Program-made: the position numbers and the translations under genes
Shown here: positions 1 to 5,832 of the stretch, piece by piece
Layout: each line of letters starts with the position of its first letter
How positions within the stretch are numbered: position 1 is the stretch's first letter
The notes under the pieces: model-generated
What the model was told of the DNA's origin: nothing
What the model saw: only the letters and a program-made list of their open reading frames with translations
The model's database searches: none
Assembly (NCBI GenBank): GCA_964533145.1
Contig: CAZHLG010000006.1
Span: 1 to 37,342, forward strand
DNA length: 37,342 nucleotides
Reading direction: 5' to 3'
From: CAITQP01 sp964533145
GTDB lineage: Bacteria > Patescibacteriota > Minisyncoccia > Phycocordibacterales > UBA9973

Positions 1-72
1 AAACTGGTAGACGCACTACCTTGAGGTGGTAGCACCCGCAAGGGTATGGAAGTTCAAGTCTTCTCCTGCGCA
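1..72 (+). tRNA. tRNA-Leu(GAG), 5' end cut by window edge
   Basis: The anticodon stem-loop CTACC-TTGAGGT-GGTAG gives anticodon GAG at 23-25. A long variable arm (CCC-GCAA-GGG) follows, as expected for tRNA-Leu, then a T-arm GGAAG-TTCAAGT-CTTCT and the 3' acceptor strand CCTGCGC with discriminator A72. The 5' acceptor and half of the D-arm lie outside the window. CCA is not encoded (the sequence continues ACAC). The 3' end is the insertion point of the recombinase element: a 19-bp copy of its end recurs at 3834-3852, and its GCACA recurs at the end of every 111-bp repeat downstream. Confidence 0.9.
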
Positions 73-1293
73 CACTAGACGACTGTTGAGTAAATTCTCG
101 ACAGTCGTCTTGCTATATAAGGCTTCTTGAGGTTCCAACCGGTCCAATTCCTCACGAAGCACTTTTGCGATCTGTTTTATCGGCTCGATCCAATTTTCCT
201 TTGAAATATCAAGCTTTTTGTCTTTAAGCTCGAGGTTCCAACCGAGGCTAGCGAGTATGCCACGTTTCGTCTCAGAATCGCCCTCCCTGAAGCGTTTTGC
301 AGCCAGTTCCGAGAAGGTAAACATTTTATCGGCGGTATCGAGCCAGTTGGTAACATTGCCGTCATTAGCTTCTATAAGCCCCATAAGGCGGCTTTTCTCT
401 TCCTCGGCTATCTTCTTGCGTTCCTGAAACTCAGTATCGTTTATGAGGTCCGTGGCGCGCATATCAATAAGGCCGTCGATCTTTTTAAGGATCGCGTCAT
501 AGTGCTGCTTATTTGCCTCGTTCTGAGCATAGATAGCTTCGAATTGTTTTTGGTTCTGTGAACGGACCCAATCCATCATGAAAGAATGGATACTCTCTGG
601 GATCTGGATTTCGGATAAGATTACCTCTACTTGTTTTTCGAGATCTGCTTCACGAATAGCTTTCTGCTCGCAGGGAATATCTTTACGCTTAGTACAGCCG
701 TAATACGTATAGTTATGAATGTTCCCGTTCATCTGATGCTTTGTCTTTGAATATCCGACTATCGCGCAGCCGCATTGGCCGCAATGTAATATGCAGCCGC
801 CATAAGAGAAAGAGCGCTTAATAGGGCGGGCTCTGCCAGTCTTACCGATCATCTGCTGGACCCGCATAAACTCTTCTTTGGTAACCATCGGTTTGTGAGC
901 GCCTTTGTAAATATCGCCACTTTTTCGAGGCCATTCGAATTCGCCGTAGTAGAACGTGTTATTGAAAATGTTGTAGATCTGAGCCTTTGAGAGTTTTTGG
1001 CCGCTCCGATTTCTCAGGCCCCATTCGTCGGTGGCTCGCTTAAGAATCTGGTACGGTGTAAGCGTTCCAGTAAGCATGAGGTCCCACATCTTTCGCATAA
1101 TAGGAAAGCGGACAGGATCTATCTCGCGCTTGCGGGCGCCCTTAATACCTCCACGATCTATAAGATAGCCAAGAGGAGGGCAACTTGGATAAATACCTTT
1201 TCGAGCACAGGTGGTCATGCCAACTTTTACATTGTAAGCGGTGCGATCATTCTCAGCTGCAGTTGAGCTTGCGGTCAACACAAGGGCGCGCAA
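16..1293 (-). CDS. Large serine recombinase, N-terminally truncated, tail in antisense tRNA
   Basis: The protein would catalyse site-specific integration and excision of the element. As read (425 aa) it starts at the end of the resolvase-type catalytic domain (AENDRTAYNVKVGM), continues with the Recombinase domain (about residues 38-150, PPLGYLIDRGG), a zinc ribbon with Cys171, Cys174, Cys200 and Cys208, a coiled coil (about 245-310) and an LGWNL motif. The catalytic N-terminal ~150 residues, including the active-site serine, are missing, so the protein cannot be active as it stands. The truncation coincides with the N-terminal loss of the divergent helicase near 1285. No stop codon occurs before the tRNA: the last ~18 residues (CAGEDLNFHTLAGATTSR) are read from the antisense strand of tRNA-Leu. 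Across GCACA the frame matches the one conserved in the R repeats. The start given is only the first available ATG. Confidence 0.85.
   Translation of the reverse strand: MRALVLTASSTAAENDRTAYNVKVGMTTCARKGIYPSCPPLGYLIDRGGIKGARKREIDPVRFPIMRKMWDLMLTGTLTPYQILKRATDEWGLRNRSGQKLSKAQIYNIFNNTFYYGEFEWPRKSGDIYKGAHKPMVTKEEFMRVQQMIGKTGRARPIKRSFSYGGCILHCGQCGCAIVGYSKTKHQMNGNIHNYTYYGCTKRKDIPCEQKAIREADLEKQVEVILSEIQIPESIHSFMMDWVRSQNQKQFEAIYAQNEANKQHYDAILKKIDGLIDMRATDLINDTEFQERKKIAEEEKSRLMGLIEANDGNVTNWLDTADKMFTFSELAAKRFREGDSETKRGILASLGWNLELKDKKLDISKENWIEPIKQIAKVLREELDRLEPQEALYSKTTVENLLNSRLVCAGEDLNFHTLAGATTSR
56..74 (+). repeat. Left attachment-site copy (tRNA 3' end, ends GCACA)
   Basis: The 19 bp AAGTCTTCTCCTGCGCACA cover the 3' half of the T-arm and acceptor stem of tRNA-Leu, and are repeated perfectly at 3834-3852 in direct orientation. 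This is the usual footprint of site-specific integration into a tRNA 3' end. The last five bases, GCACA, are the only part shared with the ends of the 111-bp R repeats, so I infer that the crossover lies there. Confidence 0.75.
77..110. other. 14-bp hairpin inside the recombinase 3' end
   Basis: AGACGACTGTTGAG, loop TAAATT, then CTCGACAGTCGTCT (one T-G wobble). It lies directly after the GCACA of the tRNA, in the position where the cassettes downstream carry a terminator hairpin. It has no T-run on either strand, so it may be a recombinase-binding or transcript-processing structure rather than a terminator. Confidence 0.6.
129..140 (+). repeat. Variant of the conserved box (GAGGTTCCAACC)
   Basis: It lies 55 nt after the GCACA of the tRNA, comparable to the 47-48 nt spacing of GAGGTTGGAACC boxes in the cassettes downstream, but with CC instead of GG in the centre. 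It lies inside recombinase coding sequence (minus-strand codons for LEPQEA), so the similarity may be chance. Confidence 0.35.
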
Positions 1294-2545
1294 TCTTTCT
1301 GCTGTGCAGTTGTATAAGGAGATGTTTATGGGGCAAAGTGCAATAACGTATTGCTCTGGAGTTAAACACGCTGAGTCTGTTGCTGAACTCTATAACGAAC
1401 ATGGTATCACCGCGGCAGTGCTTAGTGGCGATTCAACCCCAACCGAAAGAGAAGACATCCTAGCAAAATACGAAAGTGGAGAAATTAAAGTTCTGTGTAA
1501 CGCGAAGCTTCTAATAGAGGGGTTTGATCAGCCTCGTGCAAGTGTTGGTCTTAATTTACACCCGACATTATCTGCGGTGGATGCCGAGCAGCGCGCCGGC
1601 AGAGTATTACGTTTGGATAAAAACAATCCTGACAAATGGGCGTTCATTGTTGATTTCATAGATAAGAATTCCCAAATAGCACCGATAACTTTTGCAGAGA
1701 TTGCGGGTGTCAGCGAAGCAACTATGGATACTGAGGATGTAGAGGATCCCAATGTCACCAGTCGTTCGAGAAGCGGTCGTTCGGGTAGTCGCGGGTCTTC
1801 GTTAACTGTCGATGCGCTTGAGGCTATTTTGCAAAAGAAAATATTAATTAAAGGATTGAAGGTTATCATCGATACCAAGGAAGTTTTGGAAATATCCAAA
1901 AATTTTAGCTCCCAGCATGAAAATCTAAAATCCAAAGAAGCCAAGATATGGTCAATTGATGAATTGAAAATTCTTGTTGCTAATGCCGGAATTAAATCCA
2001 CATTCCAGTATTCGGCTTTTCGACTGAAAATTAATGAAAATGAAGATAGGCCGCCCAAAATGGAAACAATCATGAAGCTGCCCGGGTTTAGTGGATGGGA
2101 TAATTTTTTTGGAAAAGAAAAAAAGAAAAAATTTACTTTCGAAGAACTGAAGAAAGAAGTAAAAGAAAAGGGAGTAACTGGTAGTGATCAATATCGTGCC
2201 CTCTCTTCGAAATACGGTTGGCCACATCACGAAGCGCTGAGTCATTGGCCGGAGTTTACTAACTGGACTGATTTTCTTGATAAGAAGCTTGATTTTGAAA
2301 AGTTAAAAAAGGAAGTACAAGAGAAAGGAATTAAGTCTTCCAATGAGTATCTCAAGGCTAGGGTCGGTACTTCCTGGCCTACAATCGAATCGATGGTTCA
2401 TAATGGATTTGATAATAACTGGGATGAGTTTTTTGGTAGAGAAAAATTCGACATCGAAAAGCTGAAAAAAGAAGTAAGGGAAAAAGGGATTAAGAATAGA
2501 ACCCAATATGCCGCGCAAGCCCCTGCTAATAAATGGCCTGCCTGA
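1241..2545 (+). CDS. SF2 helicase C-terminal part with integrase-repeat-like domains, truncated at both ends
   Basis: The first ~150 residues are the second RecA-like lobe of a DEAD/DEAH helicase: AITYCSGVKHAESVAE, then LLIEGFDQPRASV (motif V-like) and AEQRAGRVLR (motif VI). The first lobe with the Walker motifs is absent, and sequence upstream of ~1285 belongs to the divergent recombinase, so the N-terminus was lost by a rearrangement. From residue ~230 come repeats of about 55-60 aa (FEELKKEVKEKGV ... W..F..W.DFL.K) that resemble the phage-integrase repeat unit found in CPR mobile genes. A fourth repeat breaks off at NKWPA with an early stop. Its missing half, WETLKRNHGVTDWDTFIGS, lies at 3472-3529 behind an inserted maf/kinase segment and the second copy of a 37-bp repeat. 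It is probably non-functional in this form. The helicase-lobe assignment is firm, the repeat-family name is from memory. Confidence 0.8.
   Translation: MRSFSAAVELAVNTRARNLSAVQLYKEMFMGQSAITYCSGVKHAESVAELYNEHGITAAVLSGDSTPTEREDILAKYESGEIKVLCNAKLLIEGFDQPRASVGLNLHPTLSAVDAEQRAGRVLRLDKNNPDKWAFIVDFIDKNSQIAPITFAEIAGVSEATMDTEDVEDPNVTSRSRSGRSGSRGSSLTVDALEAILQKKILIKGLKVIIDTKEVLEISKNFSSQHENLKSKEAKIWSIDELKILVANAGIKSTFQYSAFRLKINENEDRPPKMETIMKLPGFSGWDNFFGKEKKKKFTFEELKKEVKEKGVTGSDQYRALSSKYGWPHHEALSHWPEFTNWTDFLDKKLDFEKLKKEVQEKGIKSSNEYLKARVGTSWPTIESMVHNGFDNNWDEFFGREKFDIEKLKKEVREKGIKNRTQYAAQAPANKWPA
2508..2544 (+). repeat. 37-bp direct repeat, copy 1
   Basis: A 37-bp sequence beginning ATGCCGCGCAAGCCCC is perfectly repeated at 3435-3471. 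Here it is the natural coding sequence of the fourth C-terminal repeat of the helicase (AAQAPANKWPA). Immediately after it the helicase frame meets a stop and the maf segment begins. Confidence 0.95.
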
Positions 2546-2556
2546 AAAATAACAGT

Positions 2557-3144
2557 ATGAATAAAAAAATCGTTTTAGCATCACAGTCGCCGAGAAGGAA
2601 GGAATTACTTAAGTATATTCTTCCTGATTTCGATGTTTCTCCGAGTAACATTGACGAGACAATAGCACCTGGTACATCACCGGAGGACGCTGTTAAATCA
2701 CTTTCACGTGATAAGGCGTTAACAGTTGCCGCAAAATTCTCAAATTCTCTTGTGATCGGCTCAGATACCGTAGTTGTATTTGGTGATAAAATAATTGGTA
2801 AAGCTAACTCTAGAGACGAAGCTAAAGCAACATTACAAATGTTGAGTGGAAAAGAACATTTCGTTCTATCAGGGGTTACTATTATTGATACTGATACGAA
2901 AACCGCAACTACAGAGGTTGTAAAAACAGTTGTTAAGTTTAGCGAGATACCTGAGTACATGCTTAATGAATATCTCGATTCAGGTGAGTATGAAGATAAA
3001 GCAGGGTCTTACGCTATCCAAGGTAAAGGGGCAATTTTCGTTGAATATATTAACGGAGACTTCTACAATGTTATTGGGTTTCCAATTAACACAATCTATA
3101 AAATGTTAGATAAACTTTCGGCAATTCCACGTAAGAGTGAGTGA
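2557..3144 (+). CDS. maf: Maf-family nucleoside triphosphate pyrophosphatase
   Basis: Maf proteins hydrolyse non-canonical or standard NTPs (dTTP, UTP, m7GTP depending on subgroup) to NMP and PPi as house-cleaning enzymes. The family signature is clear: LASQSPRRKELL at the N-terminus, VIGSDTVVV, GKANSRDEA, and KAGSYAIQGKGA near the C-terminus. The length of 195 aa is normal and the gene looks intact. I start at the ATG at 2557 (MNKKIVLASQSPRR); an in-frame ATG at 2533 would lie inside the helicase repeat. The gene begins 12 nt after direct-repeat copy 1 and overlaps the kinase fragment by 8 bp, so the two were co-transferred. AT-rich codon use matches the mobile region. A Maf gene as cargo within a helicase gene is unusual. 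Confidence 0.88.
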   Translation: MNKKIVLASQSPRRKELLKYILPDFDVSPSNIDETIAPGTSPEDAVKSLSRDKALTVAAKFSNSLVIGSDTVVVFGDKIIGKANSRDEAKATLQMLSGKEHFVLSGVTIIDTDTKTATTEVVKTVVKFSEIPEYMLNEYLDSGEYEDKAGSYAIQGKGAIFVEYINGDFYNVIGFPINTIYKMLDKLSAIPRKSE

Positions 3145-3529
3145 TTCACTAACATATAACTACCAAGGGGTGTTCATCGCTATAGACGGCCCGAATGGAG
3201 TTGGTAAATCAACTGTAATTACAGAATTATTTAAACAGCTTAAAGAAAAACATAGTGGCTATCAAATTATTGTAATTACTGAACCCTCGAAAACGATAAT
3301 TGGTGATAGCATTAGACAATTTTCTGAAAACAAAATTCATAATACTACCTTACTAAGTTTAGTCGCTGCTGACCGTGAATATAATCACGTTGAATACATC
3401 AGACCACTTCTAGAGAATAAAAAAGTGATTTTAAATGCCGCGCAAGCCCCTGCTAATAAATGGCCTGCCTGGGAAACACTTAAGAGAAATCACGGGGTTA
3501 CGGATTGGGACACATTTATCGGGAGTTAA
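3137..3529 (+). pseudogene. Thymidylate kinase N-terminal fragment fused to the severed helicase tail
   Basis: Residues ~10-100 look like the N-terminal half of dTMP kinase: FIAIDGPNGVGKST is the P-loop (Walker A), followed by ITEPSKTIIGD and LLSLVAADREYNHVEYIRPLL. The frame then runs into the second copy of the 37-bp repeat exactly where the strand leading to the DRY motif should begin (ENKKVIL, then NAAQAPANKWPA). The last 19 codons restore the missing end of helicase repeat 4 (WETLKRNHGVTDWDTFIGS). The product therefore lacks the catalytic DRY region, the LID and the C-terminal half and should be inactive. It starts with GTG at 3137, overlapping the end of maf by 8 bp. The stop codon TAA touches the first 111-bp repeat. 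Confidence 0.85.
3435..3471 (+). repeat. 37-bp direct repeat, copy 2
   Basis: Perfect copy of 2508-2544 in the same orientation. The interval between the copies carries maf and the kinase fragment; deleting one copy plus the interval restores an uninterrupted helicase repeat 4 in frame. Confidence 0.95.
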
Positions 3530-3639
3530 TTAGGACACTGACGATATTTTCTCCAACCTCCACAGATCGACAACAGGGAACCAGGTATGGTCCGGATTCC
3601 TCACAAAATAGGTTCTAACGTCGTCTAACAGGGAGCACA
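3529..3639 (-). repeat. 111-bp repeat R1 (minus-strand recombinase-tail coding)
   Basis: First of four 111-bp copies (others at 5645, 7717 and 9079) that begin at or near a cargo-gene stop codon and end in GGGAGCACA, with no gaps between copies. On the minus strand it encodes CSLLDDVRTYFVRN ... KISSVS and a stop codon at its left border. Comparing the four copies, about a dozen codons differ only silently, and replacements are mostly conservative, which points to selection on this reading frame. It follows directly on the end of the kinase/helicase fusion frame. Confidence 0.9.
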
Positions 3640-3640
3640 A

Positions 3641-3682
3641 AAATAATAAAGACCCCGGCTTGTCCAGGGTCTTTATTATTTT
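3641..3682. terminator. Hairpin terminator after R1
   Basis: A 15-bp perfect stem AAATAATAAAGACCC / GGGTCTTTATTATTT with an inner CGG..TCC loop region begins one base after GCACA. It is symmetric with A- and T-tracts, so it can work on both strands. It occupies the same position as the different hairpins after R2-R4. Confidence 0.8.
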
Positions 3683-3686
3683 CCGT

Positions 3687-3833
3687 GAGGCTAAGGCGTC
3701 GAACGCGCACTGCTGCGCGTTCGCGAAGACTTGAAAGCCGCAGCGATGCCGACTTGTCGGCCGCGAGGCGGGCCCGCAAGTACTTAGTGCTCGCAGCCTG
3801 TACTCAGGCGAGAACACTTAGTAACTTGTGGGG
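3687..3833. other. GC-rich, hairpin-dense non-coding segment
   Basis: Several inverted repeats follow each other: CGAACGCGCA-ctgc-TGCGCGTTCG, GCCGAC-tt-GTCGGC, the palindrome GCGGGCCCGC, GCCTG-tact-CAGGC, and a larger imperfect pair around AAGTACTTAGTG / CACTTAGTAACTT. It begins with GAGG exactly 48 nt after the GCACA of R1, where other cassettes have GAGGTTGGAACC. No convincing protein is encoded on either strand. The base composition differs strongly from the AT-rich neighbours. It could be a remnant of another element's end, a REP-like element or a structured RNA. Confidence 0.55.
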
Positions 3834-3852
3834 AAGTCTTCTCCTGCGCACA
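3834..3852 (+). repeat. Right attachment-site copy (tRNA-Leu 3' end duplicate)
   Basis: Perfect 19-bp direct repeat of 56-74. With the left copy it brackets 3.8 kb holding the recombinase, helicase, maf and R1. It is followed directly by a terminator like the one after R2, so the sequence to its right may be the former immediate downstream flank of the tRNA. Confidence 0.75.
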
Positions 3853-3860
3853 TGGAAATC

Positions 3861-3886
3861 AGACCTTATTTATAAGGTCTTTTTTC
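3861..3886 (+). terminator. Hairpin terminator after tRNA-end copy
   Basis: AGACCTTAT-tt-ATAAGGTCT followed by TTTTT. Together with its flanks (GGAAATCAG before, CTTACCCAAA after) it is clearly homologous to 5756-5802 behind R2, although the sequence before GCACA is tRNA here and R there. Confidence 0.85.
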
Positions 3887-3898
3887 TTACCCAAAAAT

Positions 3899-3910
3899 GA
3901 GGTTGGAACC
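3899..3910 (+). repeat. GAGGTTGGAACC box, copy 1
   Basis: It starts 47 nt after the GCACA at 3848-3852, as in the other cassette junctions. Here no clear -10 element follows; a terminator and a minus-strand gene come next. Confidence 0.75.
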
Positions 3911-3923
3911 TTTAATAAAAAAT

Positions 3924-3956
3924 AAAAGCACACTCTTCATTTTAAGGTGTGCTTTT
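3924..3956 (-). terminator. Terminator of the methyltransferase gene
   Basis: AAAAGCACAC / GTGTGCTTTT stem with a 13-nt loop just beyond the end of the minus-strand methyltransferase gene. A/T tracts on both sides make it usable in both directions. Confidence 0.75.
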
Positions 3957-3967
3957 GTTACAAAATC

Positions 3968-4663
3968 TTATTTCTTTCTCGCCCTATAGATAAAGTATGC
4001 CGGATATTTCTCGTCATCAACTTTCTCTACACCGCCATGTTCGTCATATTCCTCCAGATAGCTCTCAAGCGTGAAATGCTCAAGAAAGAATGGAGAGAAA
4101 TAATCGTTCATGGTGTAGCTATACTCTTGCAAGGGGAGCGCGCGGTCATAGATCCATGAGGTCACTATTTCTTTTTTGAAATAATCCCTCGGTGCCTCTG
4201 TCTTTTCCCTGAAATGCCGGGTGGGGTGCGTGGCCAATATAAGGAAGTATCCTCCTGGTCGCAATACTCGCTCCACTTCCTTGTAGAAGTCGGCAATAGA
4301 TGGAAATCCCTGGGGCGCATATTTGCACGTGACAATGTCGAAACTTTGGTCTTCATAGGGTAGAGCATGTGCCCACCCTACTTTTACCCGCTCCGAACCC
4401 AGCCTCTGGTTCGCAAGTTCGGCTTCCTTTTCAGAAGCGTCTACTCCGTGGCTGTCGCAACGCATCGCGTTTTGGTAGTGGCTCAAGTCATGTCCGCTTC
4501 CGCAGGCAATGTCCAACAGCTTCTTTCCCGCCGTATCGAACGTAAACTGGGAGTAGAAACTGGCACGGCTTTGCGCGTCGTAACCAGATACGGTTAGGGT
4601 GTCATGCTCTTCTGCCCACTGGTTGTACTGCTTGTCTGGAGTAATATTCTCTATAATTTTCAT
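3968..4663 (-). CDS. Class I SAM-dependent methyltransferase
   Basis: Probably methylates a small molecule; the substrate cannot be told. The Rossmann-type SAM site is clear: KKLLDIACGSGHDLSHY (motif I, about residues 46-62), GVDASEKEAELA (motif II), ALPYEDQSFDIVTCKYAPQGF (post-motif region) and VERVLRPGGYFLILATHP. It is most like UbiE/MenG-type and Methyltransf_11 proteins; 231 aa is a usual length. It is the only cargo gene in the array on the minus strand, opposite to the winged-helix gene that starts 130 bp away. It begins 58 bp beyond the GAGGTTGGAACC box, so this cassette lacks the usual box-plus-promoter-plus-gene arrangement on its left side. No clear promoter was identified in the 110-bp divergent gap. 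Confidence 0.87.
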   Translation of the reverse strand: MKIIENITPDKQYNQWAEEHDTLTVSGYDAQSRASFYSQFTFDTAGKKLLDIACGSGHDLSHYQNAMRCDSHGVDASEKEAELANQRLGSERVKVGWAHALPYEDQSFDIVTCKYAPQGFPSIADFYKEVERVLRPGGYFLILATHPTRHFREKTEAPRDYFKKEIVTSWIYDRALPLQEYSYTMNDYFSPFFLEHFTLESYLEEYDEHGGVEKVDDEKYPAYFIYRARKK

Positions 4664-4754
4664 ATATTTTGTTTTTTAAGGATGAACAATGATATTTGCA
4701 CATAGGATAGGAGATTATTGACATAATCTCAAAAATAATGCATAAACATAATCT

Positions 4755-4777
4755 ATAGTAAACATTTCGTTTACTAT
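4755..4777. promoter_or_regulatory. 9-bp-arm operator palindrome over the winged-helix promoter
   Basis: ATAGTAAAC-atttc-GTTTACTAT is a perfect inverted repeat. It overlaps a TAAACA -35-like hexamer (4759-4764) whose 17-nt spacer leads to TATACT at 4782-4787, 6 nt before the ATG at 4794. The position suggests repression, probably by the winged-helix protein encoded directly downstream. Confidence 0.65.
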
Positions 4778-4793
4778 GGTGTATACTGGAAAT

Positions 4794-5630
4794 ATGCTTT
4801 TAAGCACTTCGCCAAGTATCGCTGAATGTATAGTTGCGGCTCTTTCAGCTGGGCCGTCGGATAGCCTTGTCTTGCTAAAACAAGTTCAGGAAAAGACCCA
4901 TGTTACCAAGCAGGGATTTTATCGTGCATTGCGTGAACTCTTAAAAGATGAGATCGTGACGAAAAATAAGCAGACGATTCTATTGAGTCCGATTTGGGTA
5001 AGCCGGATGAACGGCTTTATGGACAGGATAAATGCCGTCTCAACGAAGAAGGATTCTGAAAAGCTTCTCAATCTTTCTGAGGGGGATACGATGACATTTC
5101 GTTTCAAGTCGATAACTGACCTATACCTTCTGTGGAACCATTACTTCTTCATCTTCTGCAAGAATACGGAAGGGTCAGTCGTCTTTTTCAATAGCCATAA
5201 CTTTTGGGCACTCCTGCGTTCAGATATTGAAAATGAAATGTATGCTTGGATCAGGAATAATAAAAAAGAAGCGTATAGCGTCATTGGGCACAACAGTCCG
5301 CTGGACCGCTTGACCTCGGACTATATCAAAAGAGACTACGGGATTGAGCTGGCGTACGAAGAAAAGCCTTCGCTGAAGGAGACCATATTCCCCGCGGTGT
5401 TTGGGGATTACATCATGACAACTGTCATTGACGCGAATACCGTAAGCTCGATCAACGAACTTTATAAAAAATACTCAAAATGGGAACCTTCTGTACAGGA
5501 GGAGCTCGAGGCAATAATCTCAAGAATCAAACGCTCAAAGGTGGTTATTGAACGGAATGGTAAAAAGGCCGAAAAGATGCGTATTAAGTTAATGAATCAC
5601 TTCATGTTTTATAAATCCGCCCTCAAATAG
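4794..5630 (+). CDS. Winged-helix DNA-binding protein of unknown function
   Basis: The N-terminal ~75 residues look like a winged helix-turn-helix domain (LLKQVQEKTHVTKQGFYRAL, then LLKDEIVTKNKQTILLSP as the wing), as in MarR/TrmB-like regulators. The remaining ~200 residues (IWVSRMNGFMDRI ... FRFKSITDLYLLWNHYFFIF ... GIELAYEEKPSLKETIFP) form an uncharacterised domain that could sense a ligand; a nucleotidyltransferase-like or AbiEi-like relation is possible but I see no diagnostic motif. I start at the ATG at 4794, because TATACT ends 6 nt before it; an in-frame ATG at 4776 lies inside the operator. It probably regulates itself and perhaps the divergent methyltransferase. It ends 14 nt before R2. 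Confidence 0.7.
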   Translation: MLLSTSPSIAECIVAALSAGPSDSLVLLKQVQEKTHVTKQGFYRALRELLKDEIVTKNKQTILLSPIWVSRMNGFMDRINAVSTKKDSEKLLNLSEGDTMTFRFKSITDLYLLWNHYFFIFCKNTEGSVVFFNSHNFWALLRSDIENEMYAWIRNNKKEAYSVIGHNSPLDRLTSDYIKRDYGIELAYEEKPSLKETIFPAVFGDYIMTTVIDANTVSSINELYKKYSKWEPSVQEELEAIISRIKRSKVVIERNGKKAEKMRIKLMNHFMFYKSALK

Positions 5631-5644
5631 CAGCAGGGTTTCCG

Positions 5645-5755
5645 ATTACGATACTGACGATATTTTCTCAGCTCTCCAAATATCAACGACAGGGAAGTAT
5701 GTATGGTCCGGATTCCGTACAAAATAGTTCCTAACGTCGTCTAGTAGGGAGCACA
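5645..5755 (-). repeat. 111-bp repeat R2 (minus-strand recombinase-tail coding)
   Basis: The most divergent of the four copies, yet still 111 bp with no gap. Minus-strand reading gives CSLLDDVRNYFVRNPDHTYF and onwards to KISSVS-stop. Changes against R1 include silent CTG/CTA, TTA/CTA and AGA/AGG, and replacements T to N, W to Y and L to A. The cargo gene ends 14 nt upstream. Confidence 0.9.
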
Positions 5756-5763
5756 AGGAAATC

Positions 5764-5789
5764 AGGCCTTATTTGATAAGGTCTTTTTT
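5764..5789 (+). terminator. Hairpin terminator after R2
   Basis: AGGCCTTAT-ttg-ATAAGGTCT with a T-run, starting 9 nt after GCACA. It is homologous to 3861-3886. Confidence 0.85.
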
Positions 5790-5802
5790 CTTGCCCAAAT
5801 AT

Positions 5803-5814
5803 GAGGTTGGAACC
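5803..5814 (+). repeat. GAGGTTGGAACC box, copy 2
   Basis: It starts 48 nt after the GCACA of R2 and is followed by TGTGC and the -10 hexamer TAGTAT (5820-5825), which ends 7 nt before the ATG at 5833. Confidence 0.8.
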
Positions 5815-5832
5815 TGTGCTAGTATTTAGGGC

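Noticed and set aside
233..242. A further GGTTCCAACC box inside the recombinase gene
   Set aside because: It simply encodes the LGWNL motif of the recombinase on the minus strand and is not near a GCACA junction; it is useful only as a hint to the origin of the cassette boxes.
1241..3529. Diversity-generating retroelement
   Set aside because: The repeats and mobile context invited the idea, but there is no reverse transcriptase and no template/variable repeat pair with adenine-specific changes.
3530..3817. A 95-codon minus-strand gene
   Set aside because: Only the R1-derived last 35 codons are conserved among repeats; the upstream part runs through a terminator and hairpins and has no protein-like character.
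3777..3850. A second, degenerate tRNA-Leu gene
   Set aside because: Only the last 17-19 bases match; no anticodon arm or 5' acceptor strand can be formed.
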